DNA of 64,000 nt from Dastarcus helophoroides (GCA_028583605.1 CM053330.1:29214598-29278597); one strand, 5' to 3'. Numbered from the stretch's first letter, positions 1 to 11,960 are shown. The notes: a model not told the origin generated them from the sequence alone. A program made the numbers and translations.

Positions 1-1813
1 AGATTTTGCACTTTAATTCAAAGTAATATAACTTATCAAATAGACTGAATGATACTCCCTGACATAAGTTTTAAGCTATATTCAAAATTACCCCACCACT
101 ACATCCTGTTTACTGAATATAATTCATAAAAGTAGACAATAAAGAAAAACCGCACGAACTTTATTAGTTGCCTGGTATAAAGTTTAAGAAAAATGTAAAA
201 ATTTCGAAAAAAAAGTTAAGTCTCTCCTTACTATCTTTTATCAAAATTTCGAATTCATTTTAAACATTTTCAACTTTTCAGGAAATTTGTACCAAACATT
301 TCGAAGTTATTTTCGAAATTTTATTATGTTCTAAAAAATCCAAGTTGAAATTTTAATTTTTTAAAGATAAAACTAGCCTTAATTTGAAGAGAAAACTATC
401 ACCATTTTTTGAAATGGTCAAATTTTGATTGAAAGTGGAAAACGTTTGTCAAAGATTAAAATTTAATAACTAATGAGATTTTCATTTTTCTAGAAAATTT
501 GAATTTTTAAGCAAATGTTGGGGATTCCAAATTTTATCAAAATTTCGAGTCAACATTTTTAAATTCGGAAATTGATAAAAATGTTTCATAAACTTTTTTT
601 ATTTTTTTACCAAAAGTTTTAAAGTCAAATCTCTTAAGTAATGAAGGTCGAAATTTACCGATTAAAGTTAAAATTTTCTGATTAAAAAGAAATTTTGTTT
701 CTTTCCTTTTCCTTTTCACAATTTCGAGAAAACTCGACAGTTTCCAATTAAAGTAGAAATAAAGTCGATATTTTGATTCTAAAGTTGGAATTTTAGGAAA
801 AAAGTAAAAATCTAAATTTCAAACTAAACATTTTGACAGAGAACTCAAAGTTTGAACAAAAACCAAAGATTTTAAAAAAATCTGGTATTTTCGATTTTAA
901 AAATTTGAAGCTACTAATAGCGTGGGTAAACTTCCAAATTATAGAAAATCAGTTTTAGCCAAAACTTTAAAAAAATTCAGGTTTCTTAGAAAGTTTGTAT
1001 GAAAATAAAAACATTATTTATTTAAATAAATTCAAAATTTTGATTTTAACCTCGAAATTTTCGAAAAATTCTCGAAGTTTCATGTTTAAACTTCAATCGA
1101 AAGTTTATAGTAAAAATAAATTATAAATTTCTAGTATTTCTTAAAATGTTCCAATTTTTCTCATAATTGCTTGATAACTTGAAATTTGTTTTTATCAATT
1201 TTAAGCTTCTCCGGACATTTAAACTTTTTTCTCAAAATGTAGTGGTTATGTTTAACATTTTAAGGTTGAAGTCAAAATTTCGAGAAAAATAGTCAACATC
1301 TCCAAAAAGGTGCGATTTACTAAAGAAAAATCTTTCACACAAATTTTAATTTGACATTTTAGCTATTACATTGAATTTTTTTACTTTATTCCTACAATTC
1401 GAGAACAAGGCGAAAGATTTTCTTTCTGAAAATTCTGAATTCAAACTTGAACCTCAAATATTTTTTTCTAAAATTTGGATATAAAACTCGAAATTTAGAC
1501 TTTCTTTTAAAAATTTTGACTTTTCATCTCAAATCTTGACCTTCATCTCAAGGTTTGAACTTTTTTCTCGAAATTTCGAATTTAAACTTAAAATTTGGAC
1601 GTTTTTCTTGAAATTTCGTATTGAAACTGAATTCTGGTAAATGACTTTCAGTTTTTGTTCAAAATTTGGATAAATTCTTAAAATTCTGTGTTTAAATTTT
1701 ATAATTGAAAATTCGAGGATATTTTTGTTTTAAGAGTTTTTTATCTTTTCAAAGTTTTGAATAACATGTTTCATTTAAAGTTGAAAATGATACTTTTTAA
1801 AATTCCATTTATA
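1..1813. repeat. Degenerate A/T-rich minisatellite tract, left edge
   Basis: From about 180 onward the sequence is a decayed array of short units built on AAATTTCGA and CTTTTTTCTC, mixed in both polarities. The first 180 bases are ordinary AT-rich DNA in which I see nothing. There is no credible gene. The short frames in this stretch are Lys/Phe/Asn-rich low-complexity translations of the repeat. Confidence 0.7.
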
Positions 1814-2554
1814 CAGGGTCCTGCAACAGTGCGTCGGGCATCTGTAGATCCTAAAATAAACAATTCAAACATAATTAAAGGTAATTAATTTTAATGAAAA
1901 TCATCTTTGATTCTTTGTCTTGTATCTTATTGTTAGGGTCGAAAGAGCCATAGGTAATAATCCGACGAATATCTACTTAACCGTTAAAAATTTCGAAATA
2001 TTTGTAGTTGCAAAAAATGTTCATTTTTTAATTTTGTATCTCATAGAAAAAAATATACAGGATGTTCCGTTTGAAAAAACGAAGAAAAATTGCTTCATAT
2101 TTTAACCAATTCGGCATTGAATTTTGGACATCGTGTACAATTTCGACTTAAGATATTTATAATAAAGTAACTAGGGACCCATTAGAGTAAACACCTAGCG
2201 TAATTTTGATTTTAGGGCGTTTTTGTATTTTTAATGAATTTTTAAAGAAAATGTTGTAAACTATTTTTTTTCTTTTTATTTATTTATTACTCTGGAACTA
2301 TTAAACAAAATTTAACAATATCTTAGAAATATGTAAAGTTCTTAGAAAAGAACCCAAAAATGTAAAAAATACAGGGGGTTCTATTTAAAAAAATTCACCC
2401 GCAGTGGCTCACAATTTTTGGTGACACCCTGAGCATGTGAACATATTTTTCTGAAATACATCCTTGTACACAGTTAAGGTCTGCATGTGAACGAAATTCC
2501 TAATTTCTTTATTATAGTACCTATAGATGCTCGACGCACTGTTGCAGGACCCTG
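1814..2554. mobile_element. Mariner-type MITE with long, well-kept terminal inverted repeats
   Basis: The left end (from 1814) and the reverse complement of the right end (to 2554) share about 24 bp, including CAGGGTCCTGCAACAGTG, then diverge after one mismatch. A TA dinucleotide flanks each end (1812-1813 and 2555-2556), as expected for Tc1/mariner target duplication. The 741-bp interior has no transposase frame. It contains another mariner-like ATACAGGATGTTCC motif near 2055 and a CAGGGGGTTC motif near 2370, so smaller elements may be nested in it. The good match of the ends suggests fairly recent insertion compared with the surrounding array. Confidence 0.75.
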
Positions 2555-2556
2555 TA

Positions 2557-3160
2557 TATTTTCTGCTTTTCGGTTTCAACATTTTTTTCAAAATTTCGTG
2601 TCTAATTGAAAATCCGAGAAATGGATTCGTTCAAATAAATGTATTTCGAATAATTTTTAAAATTGTTTAACCTTTGTCTTAAATTTTTCACGTTAAAGAT
2701 AATTTTTTTTATTTTTTCCGATTTTAAAACTGAAATTTTGACTTTTTTTAGAAATTCCAATTTTAGTCTGAAAACTTGAATTTGGTAAACAAAATGGGAT
2801 GCCTCTTTTCTTCATAGGTCACATCAAAAATTACTGCAAGCCATAAGTGACTCGCGAACTACGGATCAGGCATCAATTGTTCAGAACGATTGAAATAATA
2901 GGAAAAAATTGAAATTGTAAACCAGAATTTTGAGAAAAACGGTGAAACTGAATATATTCGAAATTTATTTACAAAAATTCTACATACTTTTGATTCAAAT
3001 GCTCGAAATATTTAAAAATAAACGTCAATATTTCTGGAAAAATTCAAAATTTTAAATTTAAAGCTAACCTTTATGGGACAAAATAAAAATAAGTTTAAAT
3101 CCAAAATTTTAATAAAAGAAGTCCAAATTTCAAAAAGATTCGTGAACAATACAATAATAA
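2557..3160. repeat. Degenerate minisatellite tract
   Basis: This continues the AAATTTCGA-type array on the far side of the MITE. About 2800-2900 is less repetitive, but no gene is visible in it. Confidence 0.6.
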
Positions 3161-3298
3161 TTTTGGTGGAACGGACTGGTCCTTGGTTATCTTCAAAAAT
3201 TGAAATACAAAACTTGTCCCCTGAAACCAAAAAAGATTAAAAAACACAACAAAGGTTGCTCTAACGCGTTTCGGCAACCAGAATTTAGAAAGAATACT
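3161..3298 (-). mobile_element. Truncated PLE/retrozyme-like terminal repeat (family TTGGTGGAACGG)
   Basis: It starts TTGGTGGAACGGACTGG, passes through CAACAAAGGTTGCTC and ends near GCGTTTCGG. The same order of blocks recurs at 40786, 41276 and 46728. Read on the minus strand it keeps the GAAACGCGTTAGAG half of the hammerhead-like motif seen in the other copies. The CTGANGA half has decayed. No target duplication is recognisable, so the copy is probably truncated. Confidence 0.55.
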
Positions 3299-3633
3299 CA
3301 AATTCTAAATGTTCGGGTGCAAATTTTAAATTTGAGATAAAAGTTTAAATTATGAATTTAACCGAAATTTGAAAAAAAATTTAAAAAAATTTTTCTCCAG
3401 CTGAATTCAAACTATTTTTAAATGGAGCACTTTTTAAAGGCATTTTTCATGCACAAGTGCAGGTTATAGAAGACAGTTCAAAGATAAATTTTAGAAAAGG
3501 AATATCTTTCGAGTAATTTTATCATCTTACCCACTCATCTGTTTTTATTTAGAAATTACATTAAGATAAATAGGCAACGTCGTTGTTAAATTACTTTGGC
3601 AGAATGTTAGAAGAGTTCTTAGTATATTTGTAT

Positions 3634-4881
3634 CAGTGGCGGCTGGTGCTAATAAAATTTGGGGGTTGCAAAGAGACATTTGCAAAAATGTGCCGAAACT
3701 GGAAATTTTAAATTAAGCTTGAGGAATTAGGAGATATTTAGGATTTTAAATTGATGTATCTTGTACATATATAGTATATTGCTAAAATTCCCCCTTTTTT
3801 ATATTTGCAAAAAATCAGAAAGAAAAAGAAGAGAAAGTGCATACGACAGACGATCTTTGGCAGCTGCAAATTTATCAATAATTTTTTACTGGAATCGAGT
3901 ATTTCTTGGATTAAGTCCTTTTCTTTGAAGACATCGTTAATGAGGACAATCTTTCCTGGCATAATGAATTTTTTTAAAAGTATTTATTCTTTCCAGACTG
4001 GAGTAGCACCACTCTGCATCAGCAGAAGCCATTGGGATAGTTATCAGGATTTTTAAAAGATTTAGAGTTTCACTAAGCTCACTGTTTTCTGAAATAATGT
4101 TATAGAGTACAAGTAAATCAAAAGCAGATTTAAACTTTTCTTTTTCGTAGATTACAGTTAGTTCAGTGTTAAGTTTTTATAAATTAAAAAATGGATAGTA
4201 GTTTCTTTAAAATTGGTTAAACTTTTCAAAAAAAAAAACTAAGGTTGCTGCAATTAAATGGCCAGTGAAGCTAATTCGTTCTTTAGCTTAGCAGATAACA
4301 ATGTCGCATCGGTACTTCTTTAGCTTCGCGAACTACTTCTGTTAAAACTTCGCTTTTTACAAAACACCATCTGCACAATATTTAAGTCATGTACAGGTCT
4401 ACAGGTCATCCATGTCGCTTAATTTCCAGTTTTTTTTGATACAGATCGGTTAGAGAATGGCTGCGCAATTAAACTTTGCACCGAATTCATTTTTATTTGT
4501 GTTTTAAGATTCGCAACATTGACCGATAACAGATTATAATAGCGTATCGATATTTGGTTTGCATCCACAAGTGCAACCTAATGCTTGCTTATGGGCAAGT
4601 ATTTTAAGCGAACAAAATATGAGTTAAGGCGCAGGTGCATATGTGTAAAGCAAAGTTTGCAGTCTAGCCTGCAAACCTTGCAAACCATGGACCCAACAAT
4701 GTCGTCAAACGCTTACGAATCGGCGGAATCCGCTATAGTCATTATAGTCATAATTTGGTAGCTATAAATCTGTTATCAATAAATAAAATAAACAACACAA
4801 AGAACAATTTACTTTCTTTTTTATCCCAGCGTTTTTTTGGAGGTTGTGCAAACCTGCAAACCTTAGCACTAGCCGCCACTG
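3634..4881 (-). mobile_element. hAT transposon relic with perfect 8-bp target duplication
   Basis: The ends are CAGTGGCGGCTGGTGCTAA at 3634 and its near reverse complement TAGCACTAGCCGCCACTG ending at 4881, both embedded in ATTTGTAT (3626-3633 and 4882-4889). An 8-bp duplication with CAGTGGCGG-type ends is diagnostic of hAT elements. The 1248-bp interior holds decayed pieces of a transposase on the minus strand and little minisatellite. It may therefore be the least modified relative of the GGCGGCT-ended elements at 24222 and 55184, although it shares only the outermost bases with them. Confidence 0.88.
3815..4490 (-). pseudogene. hAT transposase (ZMYM1-like), broken
   Basis: On the minus strand, 4155 to about 3968 reads through LNLLKIL followed by IPMASADAEWCYSSL. 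This is the signature of the hAT C-terminal dimerisation domain (family pattern: TIP, then AER-FS-LKRIKT). One frameshift near 3965 leads into a frame with EKDLIQEI and LPKIVCRM, matching the family's closing 'ER LNALA / EK LI / ERR DF' region. A second piece starts at an ATG at 4490 and runs about 23 codons with IAQPFSNRSVSKK, like the short segment before the N-terminal domain of ZMYM1-type hAT proteins, then hits a stop. The central catalytic part is missing. It lies inside the TIR element and is transcriptionally opposite to the window numbering. It is non-functional. Confidence 0.72.
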
Positions 4882-4889
4882 ATTTGTAT

Positions 4890-5888
4890 GCAATAATAAT
4901 ATTAATAGTAAAGTAATATCGGACCGTGGCTTCTTAGCTCTAACCTAAACGCAAACAAAGACTAGGTAGTTTTAGCAGAAGGATGGCAGCCTCCCCGAAA
5001 AAAGATCCTGGTTACGGGCCTGATTCCATACCCAACCAGGATAGTTTCAGAAATGGATTCGGCAATTGAGGAAGTGTGGTCTGAGATACTATCTAGTTAC
5101 TGTCCATATTTATTAAATATGTTTGTTTAATTTATTTGATATAAGACTTTTCTCATAAATAGAAGCATGGAGTCTCAGTAAGCTCACATTGCCCATGCAT
5201 GGTTTTGCCTTGCAAAGATTTGGTGTTTTTCCAACTTTTAAGCGACGATTCTTAACCAAATCTATGTTGATTTCTTTGTAAAAATACAAACGTGTTACGA
5301 GTAAAAATTCTTAGGAGATGATACTAAAAATCAAGGTAATCCTCAATGCGTCGTATGTACGGATTTAAATTCGTCTTACGTGTAAGTTATTTTGCTGTGA
5401 TTTTACGATGTGATTGCCTTTTATTGCAGACATTCGAGAATAATAGTAGCTAGATTGTGCAAATATTTAAAATCTCACAATTCGACATTTGTTTATTTTG
5501 AATAATATGCCCTAGATGAGAGGGTGCTCCTAGATGCCGCGAGGGTGGTGAATATTTACAGGTCCGTTTGACTCTTTAAATAACAATATATTTAAACATC
5601 TTATTAGAATTTTAAGAACAAATCCGTTGAATTAATTTTGTGTTTTCATTTTTCGTGGAAATAATTATTATCATTTTTACTTGAAAATGAAATATTCGCC
5701 AGAACTTGGCCGGACAATTAATTTTTACCAAAGATAATCAAGTATTAGTGCGTAAGCCATTTACATTATTTTAATTCTTGTTTGTTGGCGTCAATTTTTG
5801 GTTTGCCTCTGTAGCCAAACTTTTTTGGGGTCGTGATTTTGGGTGCTCTAGCTACGTCGTATGGCGTAAGGCTATTTAAAAGTTTGAT
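4890..5888. other. Mostly single-copy AT-rich spacer with one transposon end
   Basis: No convincing gene. Around 4986-5027 the reverse strand reads CAGGCCCGTAACCAGG followed by a CGGGGAGGCTGC block. The same block reappears at 37803, so this is the end of a dispersed hAT-like family. Its other end is not found here. Confidence 0.45.
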
Positions 5889-6239
5889 GTTCATACTAGG
5901 GATGTCGATCTGAGATCGATTAATAGAAAAATCGATTTATTCAAGTCTCAAGATCGATTTTTTAGGTCGATCTCAAATATAGGATCGATCTAATGAACGA
6001 TTCAAAAATCCTAAGAATCGAATCGATTTACCTTAGATGCAGGTCACTGTAAATTTAATGGGAAATTTTTAAAATTTGTTATGTAAGTGTATTTATGACA
6101 TTTTATTATCTACTTCCATCTGCTAGTAATAGCTGTATTAATAAGCCAACAGGTGGCAGCATTAACATTTCTTTTCATTCATTATGTCGTTGACTCAATA
6201 TAAAAGATAACTGTGGTGCAGTGTTGCCATATATTTCTA

Positions 6240-7750
6240 GAAAAAAGTAGAAATTTCAATTTTTAAATCGAAATTTAACGAAGTGTTGCCAAGGCGTAGA
6301 AAGGACATCGATTTAAAAAAATGTTATTTTAAAAATTTCGACTCTTTTCTCAAACTTCGAGTTTTATTTCAAGTTTTGACTTTTTTCTCAAATTTCGAAT
6401 CTTTTCTCAAAATTTCGAATTTTTTCTGGACATTTCGACTTTTTACTGAAAATTTGAATTTTTTCAAAATGTTACAAAGGCGCAAATGCTATTTTTAGAA
6501 ACTTCGACTTTTTTTCTCATATTTCGATATTAAGCTCGAAATTTCGTCTTTTTTCTCGAAATTTGGATTTTTTCTCAAATTTCGACTTTTTTTCTCAAAA
6601 CTTCGACTTATTTCTCGAAATTTGGACTTTTTTCTCAAATTTCGATTTTTTCTCAAAATTTCGAAATTTTTCTCGAAAATTTGTTTTTTGTTTCTCAAAT
6701 TTCGACTTTTTTCCCGACATTTTGACCTTAATATCGAAATTTCGAATTTTTTCTCGAAATTTGGACTTTGAACTCACTTTTGACCTTAATATCAAAATTT
6801 CGACTTTTGTCGCAAATTTCGATTTTTTTTTTCTCGAAATTTCGACTTTTTTTCTCGAAATCTCGACTTTTTTCTCAAATCTCGACTTTTTTCTTGAACT
6901 ATTTCGAAACTTCTTTTTTTTTGCCGAAATTTCGAAGTTTTTCTCAAATTTCGACTTTTTTCTCGAAATTTTGACCTCAGTATCGAAATTTCGACATTTT
7001 TCTCGAAATTTCGACTTTAAACTCAACATTTCTCAAAATTCGAGTTTTTTCTCAAAATTCGAGTTTTTTCTCAAAATTCGACTTTTTTCTCAAAATTCGA
7101 CTTTTTTCTGAAAATTATTTCGACTTTGTTCTGACAATTTCAACTTTTTCGAAATGTTACAAAGACGTAGAAAGGACATCCATTAAAAAATTGTTATTTT
7201 AAAAAATTTCGACTTCTTTTCTCAAAATTTTCACTTTTTTCTTGACATTTCGACCTTTTTCGCAAAATTTTGTTTTTTTTCTCAAATTTCAACTTTTTTC
7301 TTGAAATTTTGACCTTAATATAAAGATTTAGACATTTTTCTGGAAATTTTGACTTTAAAGTCAAAATTTCAACTTTTTTTCGTAATTTCAACATTTTTTT
7401 TCTCAAAATTTCGATTTTTTTTCTCGAAATCTCCACTTTTTATCAAATTTCGACTTTTTCTCCAAATTTCGACGGTTTTCTATAAATTTCAAATTTTTTC
7501 TCAAATTTCTACTTTTTCTCGGAATTTCGATTTACGTTTTTTTTTCAAATTTCGACTCTTCTCGAAATTTCGAACTTTTATAAGCCTTATGGTCGAAGTT
7601 TCGGCTTTTTTCAAATTTCGACTTTTTTTCTCAAATTCCGACTTTTTTTTAGAAATTTTTATCTTAATCACGAAATTTCGATGTAGAACTCGAAATTTCG
7701 ACTCTTTTTTCGAAATTTCAACTTTAATCTCAACATTTCTCAGAAAAAGA
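6240..7750 (+). repeat. Best-preserved block of the ~20-bp minisatellite, T-rich strand up
   Basis: The unit is close to TTTTTTCTCGAAATTTCGAC, repeated head to tail with indels. Each unit carries the self-complementary core TCGAAATTTCGA. Blocks with GTTACAAAGRCG and AAGGACATC spacers at about 6280, 6465 and 7145 suggest a higher-order structure. Composition and orientation are constant through the block. Confidence 0.85.
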
Positions 7751-8490
7751 TCAAAATTTGCTAATTAAAAATAGCAATTATTGGTCGCACCCTACTGCCA
7801 ACTGTCAAGAATGTTGGGAAAGAGGAGTGGTGGGACGTAACTGTCGTCTGCCTAATTTAACCATAGAGTGTACTTATTATAGACTTATTCTCGAAGTTTC
7901 GAGAAAAAATTCGATATCAAAGTCCAAATTCCGAGATTAAAGTCGAAATTTCGAGATTAATCTCGGAATTTTAGGAAAAAAGTAGAAATTTCAAGAGAAA
8001 AATCAAATTTTTGTGAAAAAAAAGTCAAAATTTTGAGTGTAAAGTAAAAATTTTGGGTTTACAGCCGAAATCTTGAGTTTAAAGTAGAAATTTCGAGAAA
8101 AAAAGTCAAAATTTCGAAAAAAAATCGACATTTCGAGAAAAAAGTCAAAATCTTTTAAATTTTTTTTTAAATCAATGTCTTTTTTACCCCTTTGTAAAAT
8201 GTCGAAATTTCAAAATATATATTTTTTTTAATAAATGCCTTTCTACGCTCTTGTAAAAAGTGGACTTTGAACTTGTAATTTCGAGTTTTTTCTAGAAAAA
8301 TCTACTTTAACCTTGAAATGTCAAGAGAAAGTCGAAATTTTGGGTAATAAAAAATTGAATTTACTGAACGTATCCTACTGCTAAGTGTCAATATTAAATT
8401 GTAAAAGAGTTGGTGCTTAGAATATAGTCTTATATTCTAAGGGTTGGTGGGGCTTAATTGTCATCTGCCTAACTTAATCATAGAATAAAA
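7751..8490. repeat. Polarity-switch zone with two diverged copies of a ~110-bp spacer
   Basis: At about 7770-7880 and again at 8350-8485, non-array DNA interrupts the array (shared blocks CCTACTGC, TGTCAA, GTGG, CTGCCTAA, TTAA and CATAGA). Left of the first copy the T-rich strand is up. Right of it the array runs in the opposite polarity, with AAGTCGAAATTTCGAG units. Confidence 0.6.
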
Positions 8491-9034
8491 AATTTTGACT
8501 TATCTTGAAATTTCGTGAAAAAATGTTGAAATTTCGAGATTAAAACCGAAATTTCGATTTTATCTATGACATTTCCTCAAAACAAGTCGAAATTTGGAGA
8601 ATAAAGTAGAAATTTCCTCCTTAATTTCCAGTTTAAACTTCATATTTCTAAATATATTTTTATAAATGAATGCCCTTTCTACATCTTCGTAAATAACCAA
8701 AAATGCATAAATGAAAAACATAGCAGAAAATAAATATGTGCAGGATTTTTCTTATTAGGAATAAATAATTAAAATATAAATATTAGTGTTTAAAATCCAA
8801 GAAAAAACTTTCAAAATTAAACTACGCCAATTCGTTATTATCATTCAACTTTTCTTTTATTAGAAATGTTTAATAATTTCACCAACAAGGCGATTAATCG
8901 GAAATCGATCTTTCAACACCCAATTTTATCGGGAATCGATTACTTTTGCTCACGATTCGAATCGATTCAAAAATCGATTATTTTAAAAAGGAATCGACAT
9001 CCCTAGTTCATACGACCGATTAGGAACTTATGAT

Positions 9035-11173
9035 TAGGGATGCAAACGATAGTTCGATGTTTTGAAAACATCGATGTATCGTTTGTAAACATCTATGTTT
9101 TAACATCGATGGTAAAGCATAAAAAATATCGATACATCGTTCAGTTTGTAAACGATGTTTGAAAAATAGATGTATCGCATCGCGATGAAAAACATAAACT
9201 GAATTTTCACAATTATTTATTATTTATTTAATATTTATTATTTTATATCTTGGGGCAAACAGAAAATTCTTATTTTAGCAAGATTTCTAGCTTAAACTTT
9301 AAATTTTTACTTCTTTTAAGACAACTTTTCTACATAAATTGTCCTTTTTTGAACTTTTGATTTTGTTAACTTCGTATTTTAATTCAAATTCTCTTAAAAA
9401 AAAGTCGAACTTTTCATAAAAAAAGACGACCAGTTTTAGAAGTAGACCAATTTTCAAGCTTAAAATAAAAATTTCCAAATTAATACCAAAACACAATTCT
9501 CAAAATTTAGAACCTAATTTCCAAATTTAGAATATTCAACAAGTTGTCAATTTTTGAGCAAACAATCCTTCAATATCTACTATCAGAAATTGGAAATTTT
9601 TATCAAAATTCCATGTTTAAATTTGAAAATTGCATATTTTTTAATTTCAAATTATCTTAGAAATTTTGAAATTTTTCTAATATTTTGTATTAAACCAAAT
9701 TTTATTTTTATACATTTTAGTTTTATTACGAAATGTAAACTTTTCTTTCCAAATCCGTACTTAAGTATTAAGAAGTTTTATCGAAAATTTCAACATTTTT
9801 TAAAAATATTTAAGGTTAAAGTGCAAATTTTAAAATTTTTGAGTTTAACTTTTAAAACTTAAAGTTTCTCTCCCATGTATGTCTGTAATTTAGAAATGTC
9901 CGCTTTGTTCGAAAAATTTAAACTTCAATCGTATTCTTCGGCTCATAATACTTTTTTAGAAAATTCGAATTTTTCAAAATACTCCTCTTTTTTGGAAATC
10001 TTCACTTTTTTATTGAAGATTTTAACTTTTTATGAAATTGTCGATATTTTTTAAAATTTCGACTACTGATATATTTTCAGAATTCGTCTGTTTTTCAAAA
10101 TCTGCATCTTCTCGAAAATTTGGAATTTTGTTAAGAATTTCGTTTTTTAAGAAATTTCGAATTATTTTAAAAATTTTGAATTTGTCTCCTTTCAAAATTT
10201 TGCCTTCTTTTTATTTTTAAAAGGAGACAAAGTTTAGAATTCTTTTAAAAATTTTGTATTTTCAAAATTTTATCTCCTTTGACAATTTCTTTCCCTTTTG
10301 AAAATTATTGGGACTCAAAAATTCCCTTTTTCAAAAGTTTGCATTTTTACAAAATCAACTGACTTTTTTAAAAAGTTCAAGGTTTTTAAAAATTTCAAAT
10401 TATTTTAGAAGATCTGGAATTTTTTTTGAAAATTTTAATGTTTTATTGGAAGACTTTTATAAAGTTTGGTATTTTTACAAAATTTTGCCTGACTTTTTTA
10501 AAAAAATTTTGATCAAAATTTCGACTTTTTTTTTAATTTCCGAAATTTCTTAAAATTCGTTTTCAAAATTTTTGCTATTTTAGATACTGGGACATTTTCA
10601 AAATTTTTTTATTTTTCAGATTCCAAAATTTTGCATTAAACCAAATTTTTTTTTTATAAATGGTAGTTTTTTACCCAAATTTGAGCTTTTTATTCAGATC
10701 CAACATTTCACCTTTAATTTTTATAGAGCATTTTTTATAAACATTTGAGATTAAAGTGGGAATTTTTAAGTGTTAAGTTTAATATTTAAATGTAGGGTAA
10801 TAATCTCAAAATGTCTACTTTTTTTGAAAACGTTAATCTTTAGGTTCAAAAAACGTAGATTTTGAGTTTACTATAAAATTTTGGTTAACAAATTATGCAA
10901 TCTCGGAATTTCTAGAAAAAAAGTCGAAATTTTGAGATTAAAGACGAAATTTGGAGAAAAAAGTAGAAATTTCAACTTTAATTACGGAATTTTAAGAAAA
11001 AAAGTCGAAATTTCTAAAAAAATGTCTAATTTTGACTTTTTCAACTCGCAATTAAATATTAAATAAAAAACATTGGGAAAACATCGATGTATCGATATCG
11101 AATACCGAAGTTTCATTGAAAAAAATGTCGATGTTCAAACGTCGATGCTTTTTTGAACGATGTTGCATCCCTA
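9035..11173. mobile_element. Second non-autonomous hAT element (TIR TAGGGATGCAAACGAT)
   Basis: The element starts TAGGGATGCAAACGAT at 9035 and ends TTGCATCCCTA at 11173. It is flanked by perfect 8-bp duplications CTTATGAT (9027-9034 and 11174-11181). Subterminal sequence is rich in ATCGATG and CATCGAT motifs (9050-9185 and 11070-11160). The interior (about 9240-11050) is a more decayed version of the same minisatellite family, with a polarity switch near 10900. It has no transposase. Its TIR shares TAGGGATG with the element at 5897, but the subterminal repeats differ, so I treat them as two related hAT families. Confidence 0.92.
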
Positions 11174-11181
11174 CTTATGAT

Positions 11182-11660
11182 AAAAGATAGCATCAATTCA
11201 TCAAAGATGCATTTTATAGGGGAAACTCAATGAAAACTTATACAATTACCAAAGTGCCCCGGCATATTGTTTTTAAAATCTTGCAGATAATTCTGATATC
11301 TGTTGCGCGCGGCTATATAAAATTGTAACTAATAATGTTTTACGTGTAATACACACTTTGTTGACATGTAATAATTCTCTATTAATTGTATACGACAGAT
11401 GGCAGACCAATAAGCAAATACTTCTTACATCATATCGCATCGGCACTATAATTACTAGATTATAATTGTTTATAAAGGATTAGTCTCGTGTTAAACAAAA
11501 TTTGCGTTGTCAAAGTCGGAATTGGCGAAATGCGTTTTTCCCAGAAATTAATGCAGTTGTTTCAAACTTGTGCAATTATTAATCCACTATGGAATAAAGG
11601 TTTCATTATTAAATAAAAAAAGAAGTGATAAGTGGTAAACTATGTTTAACAATAAATACA
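11182..11660. other. Single-copy AT-rich spacer
   Basis: There is no repeat array and no coding signal that I can defend. Locally less AT-rich patches (for example near 11300) show no recognisable product. Confidence 0.4.
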
Positions 11661-11960
11661 TACAGTGTGGAACAGTCAGTTATTCTACTTTATGAAAAAT
11701 CTCGAGACACGTCAATTTTAGATTATAAAATGACATCCTCCTCCGTAAAAATTTTATCCCTAGATGCAACCCTCTACGAGTTACAGTTGCAACCACCAAA
11801 TTTTTAAACCGAAAGTATGTTATACCTCATGTGAAAGGTCTTTTCATACTCTATTCAAAAATGTTATGATTGCCATATCTATTTTAAAAAATAACAGTAG
11901 AAAAATTAATTTCCATTTTCAACAACAAAATATAAATCTAATATTTTCATTTAATAAAAT
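11661..11960 (+). mobile_element. 5' terminal fragment of the mariner-like family (copy C)
   Basis: It begins TACAGTGTGGAACAG and continues with blocks (AAATGACATCCTC, GATGCAACCC, TACGAGTTAC, CCAAATTTTTAAAC) found in reverse orientation upstream of the transposase relics at 16495-17015 and 33660-33932. It is therefore the TIR plus 5' untranslated part of that family. The transposase is absent here. Confidence 0.6.

Larger units (their letters stand above)
5897..9005. mobile_element. Non-autonomous hAT element filled with minisatellite (TIR TAGGGATGTCGAT)
   Basis: The element begins TAGGGATGTCGAT at 5897 and ends ATCGACATCCCTA at 9005. It is flanked by perfect 8-bp duplications GTTCATAC (5889-5896 and 9006-9013). 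Subterminal DNA on both sides is packed with ATCGAT and AATCGAT copies (about 5905-6030 and 8890-9000), typical of hAT transposase-binding repeats. Between them, about 6240-8690 is the roughly 20-bp minisatellite. There is no transposase. The long Phe/Ser frames near 6560-7110 are translations of the repeat. Confidence 0.92.

Noticed and set aside
6563..7111. 182-codon Phe/Ser-rich frame and a 144-codon Lys/Arg-rich frame on the opposite strand
   Set aside because: Both are direct translations of the 20-bp minisatellite. The periodic FFSxFDFFS pattern equals the DNA period and the frames exist on both strands.
11625..11807. 60-codon plus-strand frame resembling one at 16763-17029 (minus)
   Set aside because: The similarity comes from the shared mariner 5' untranslated and terminal region, not from a conserved protein.
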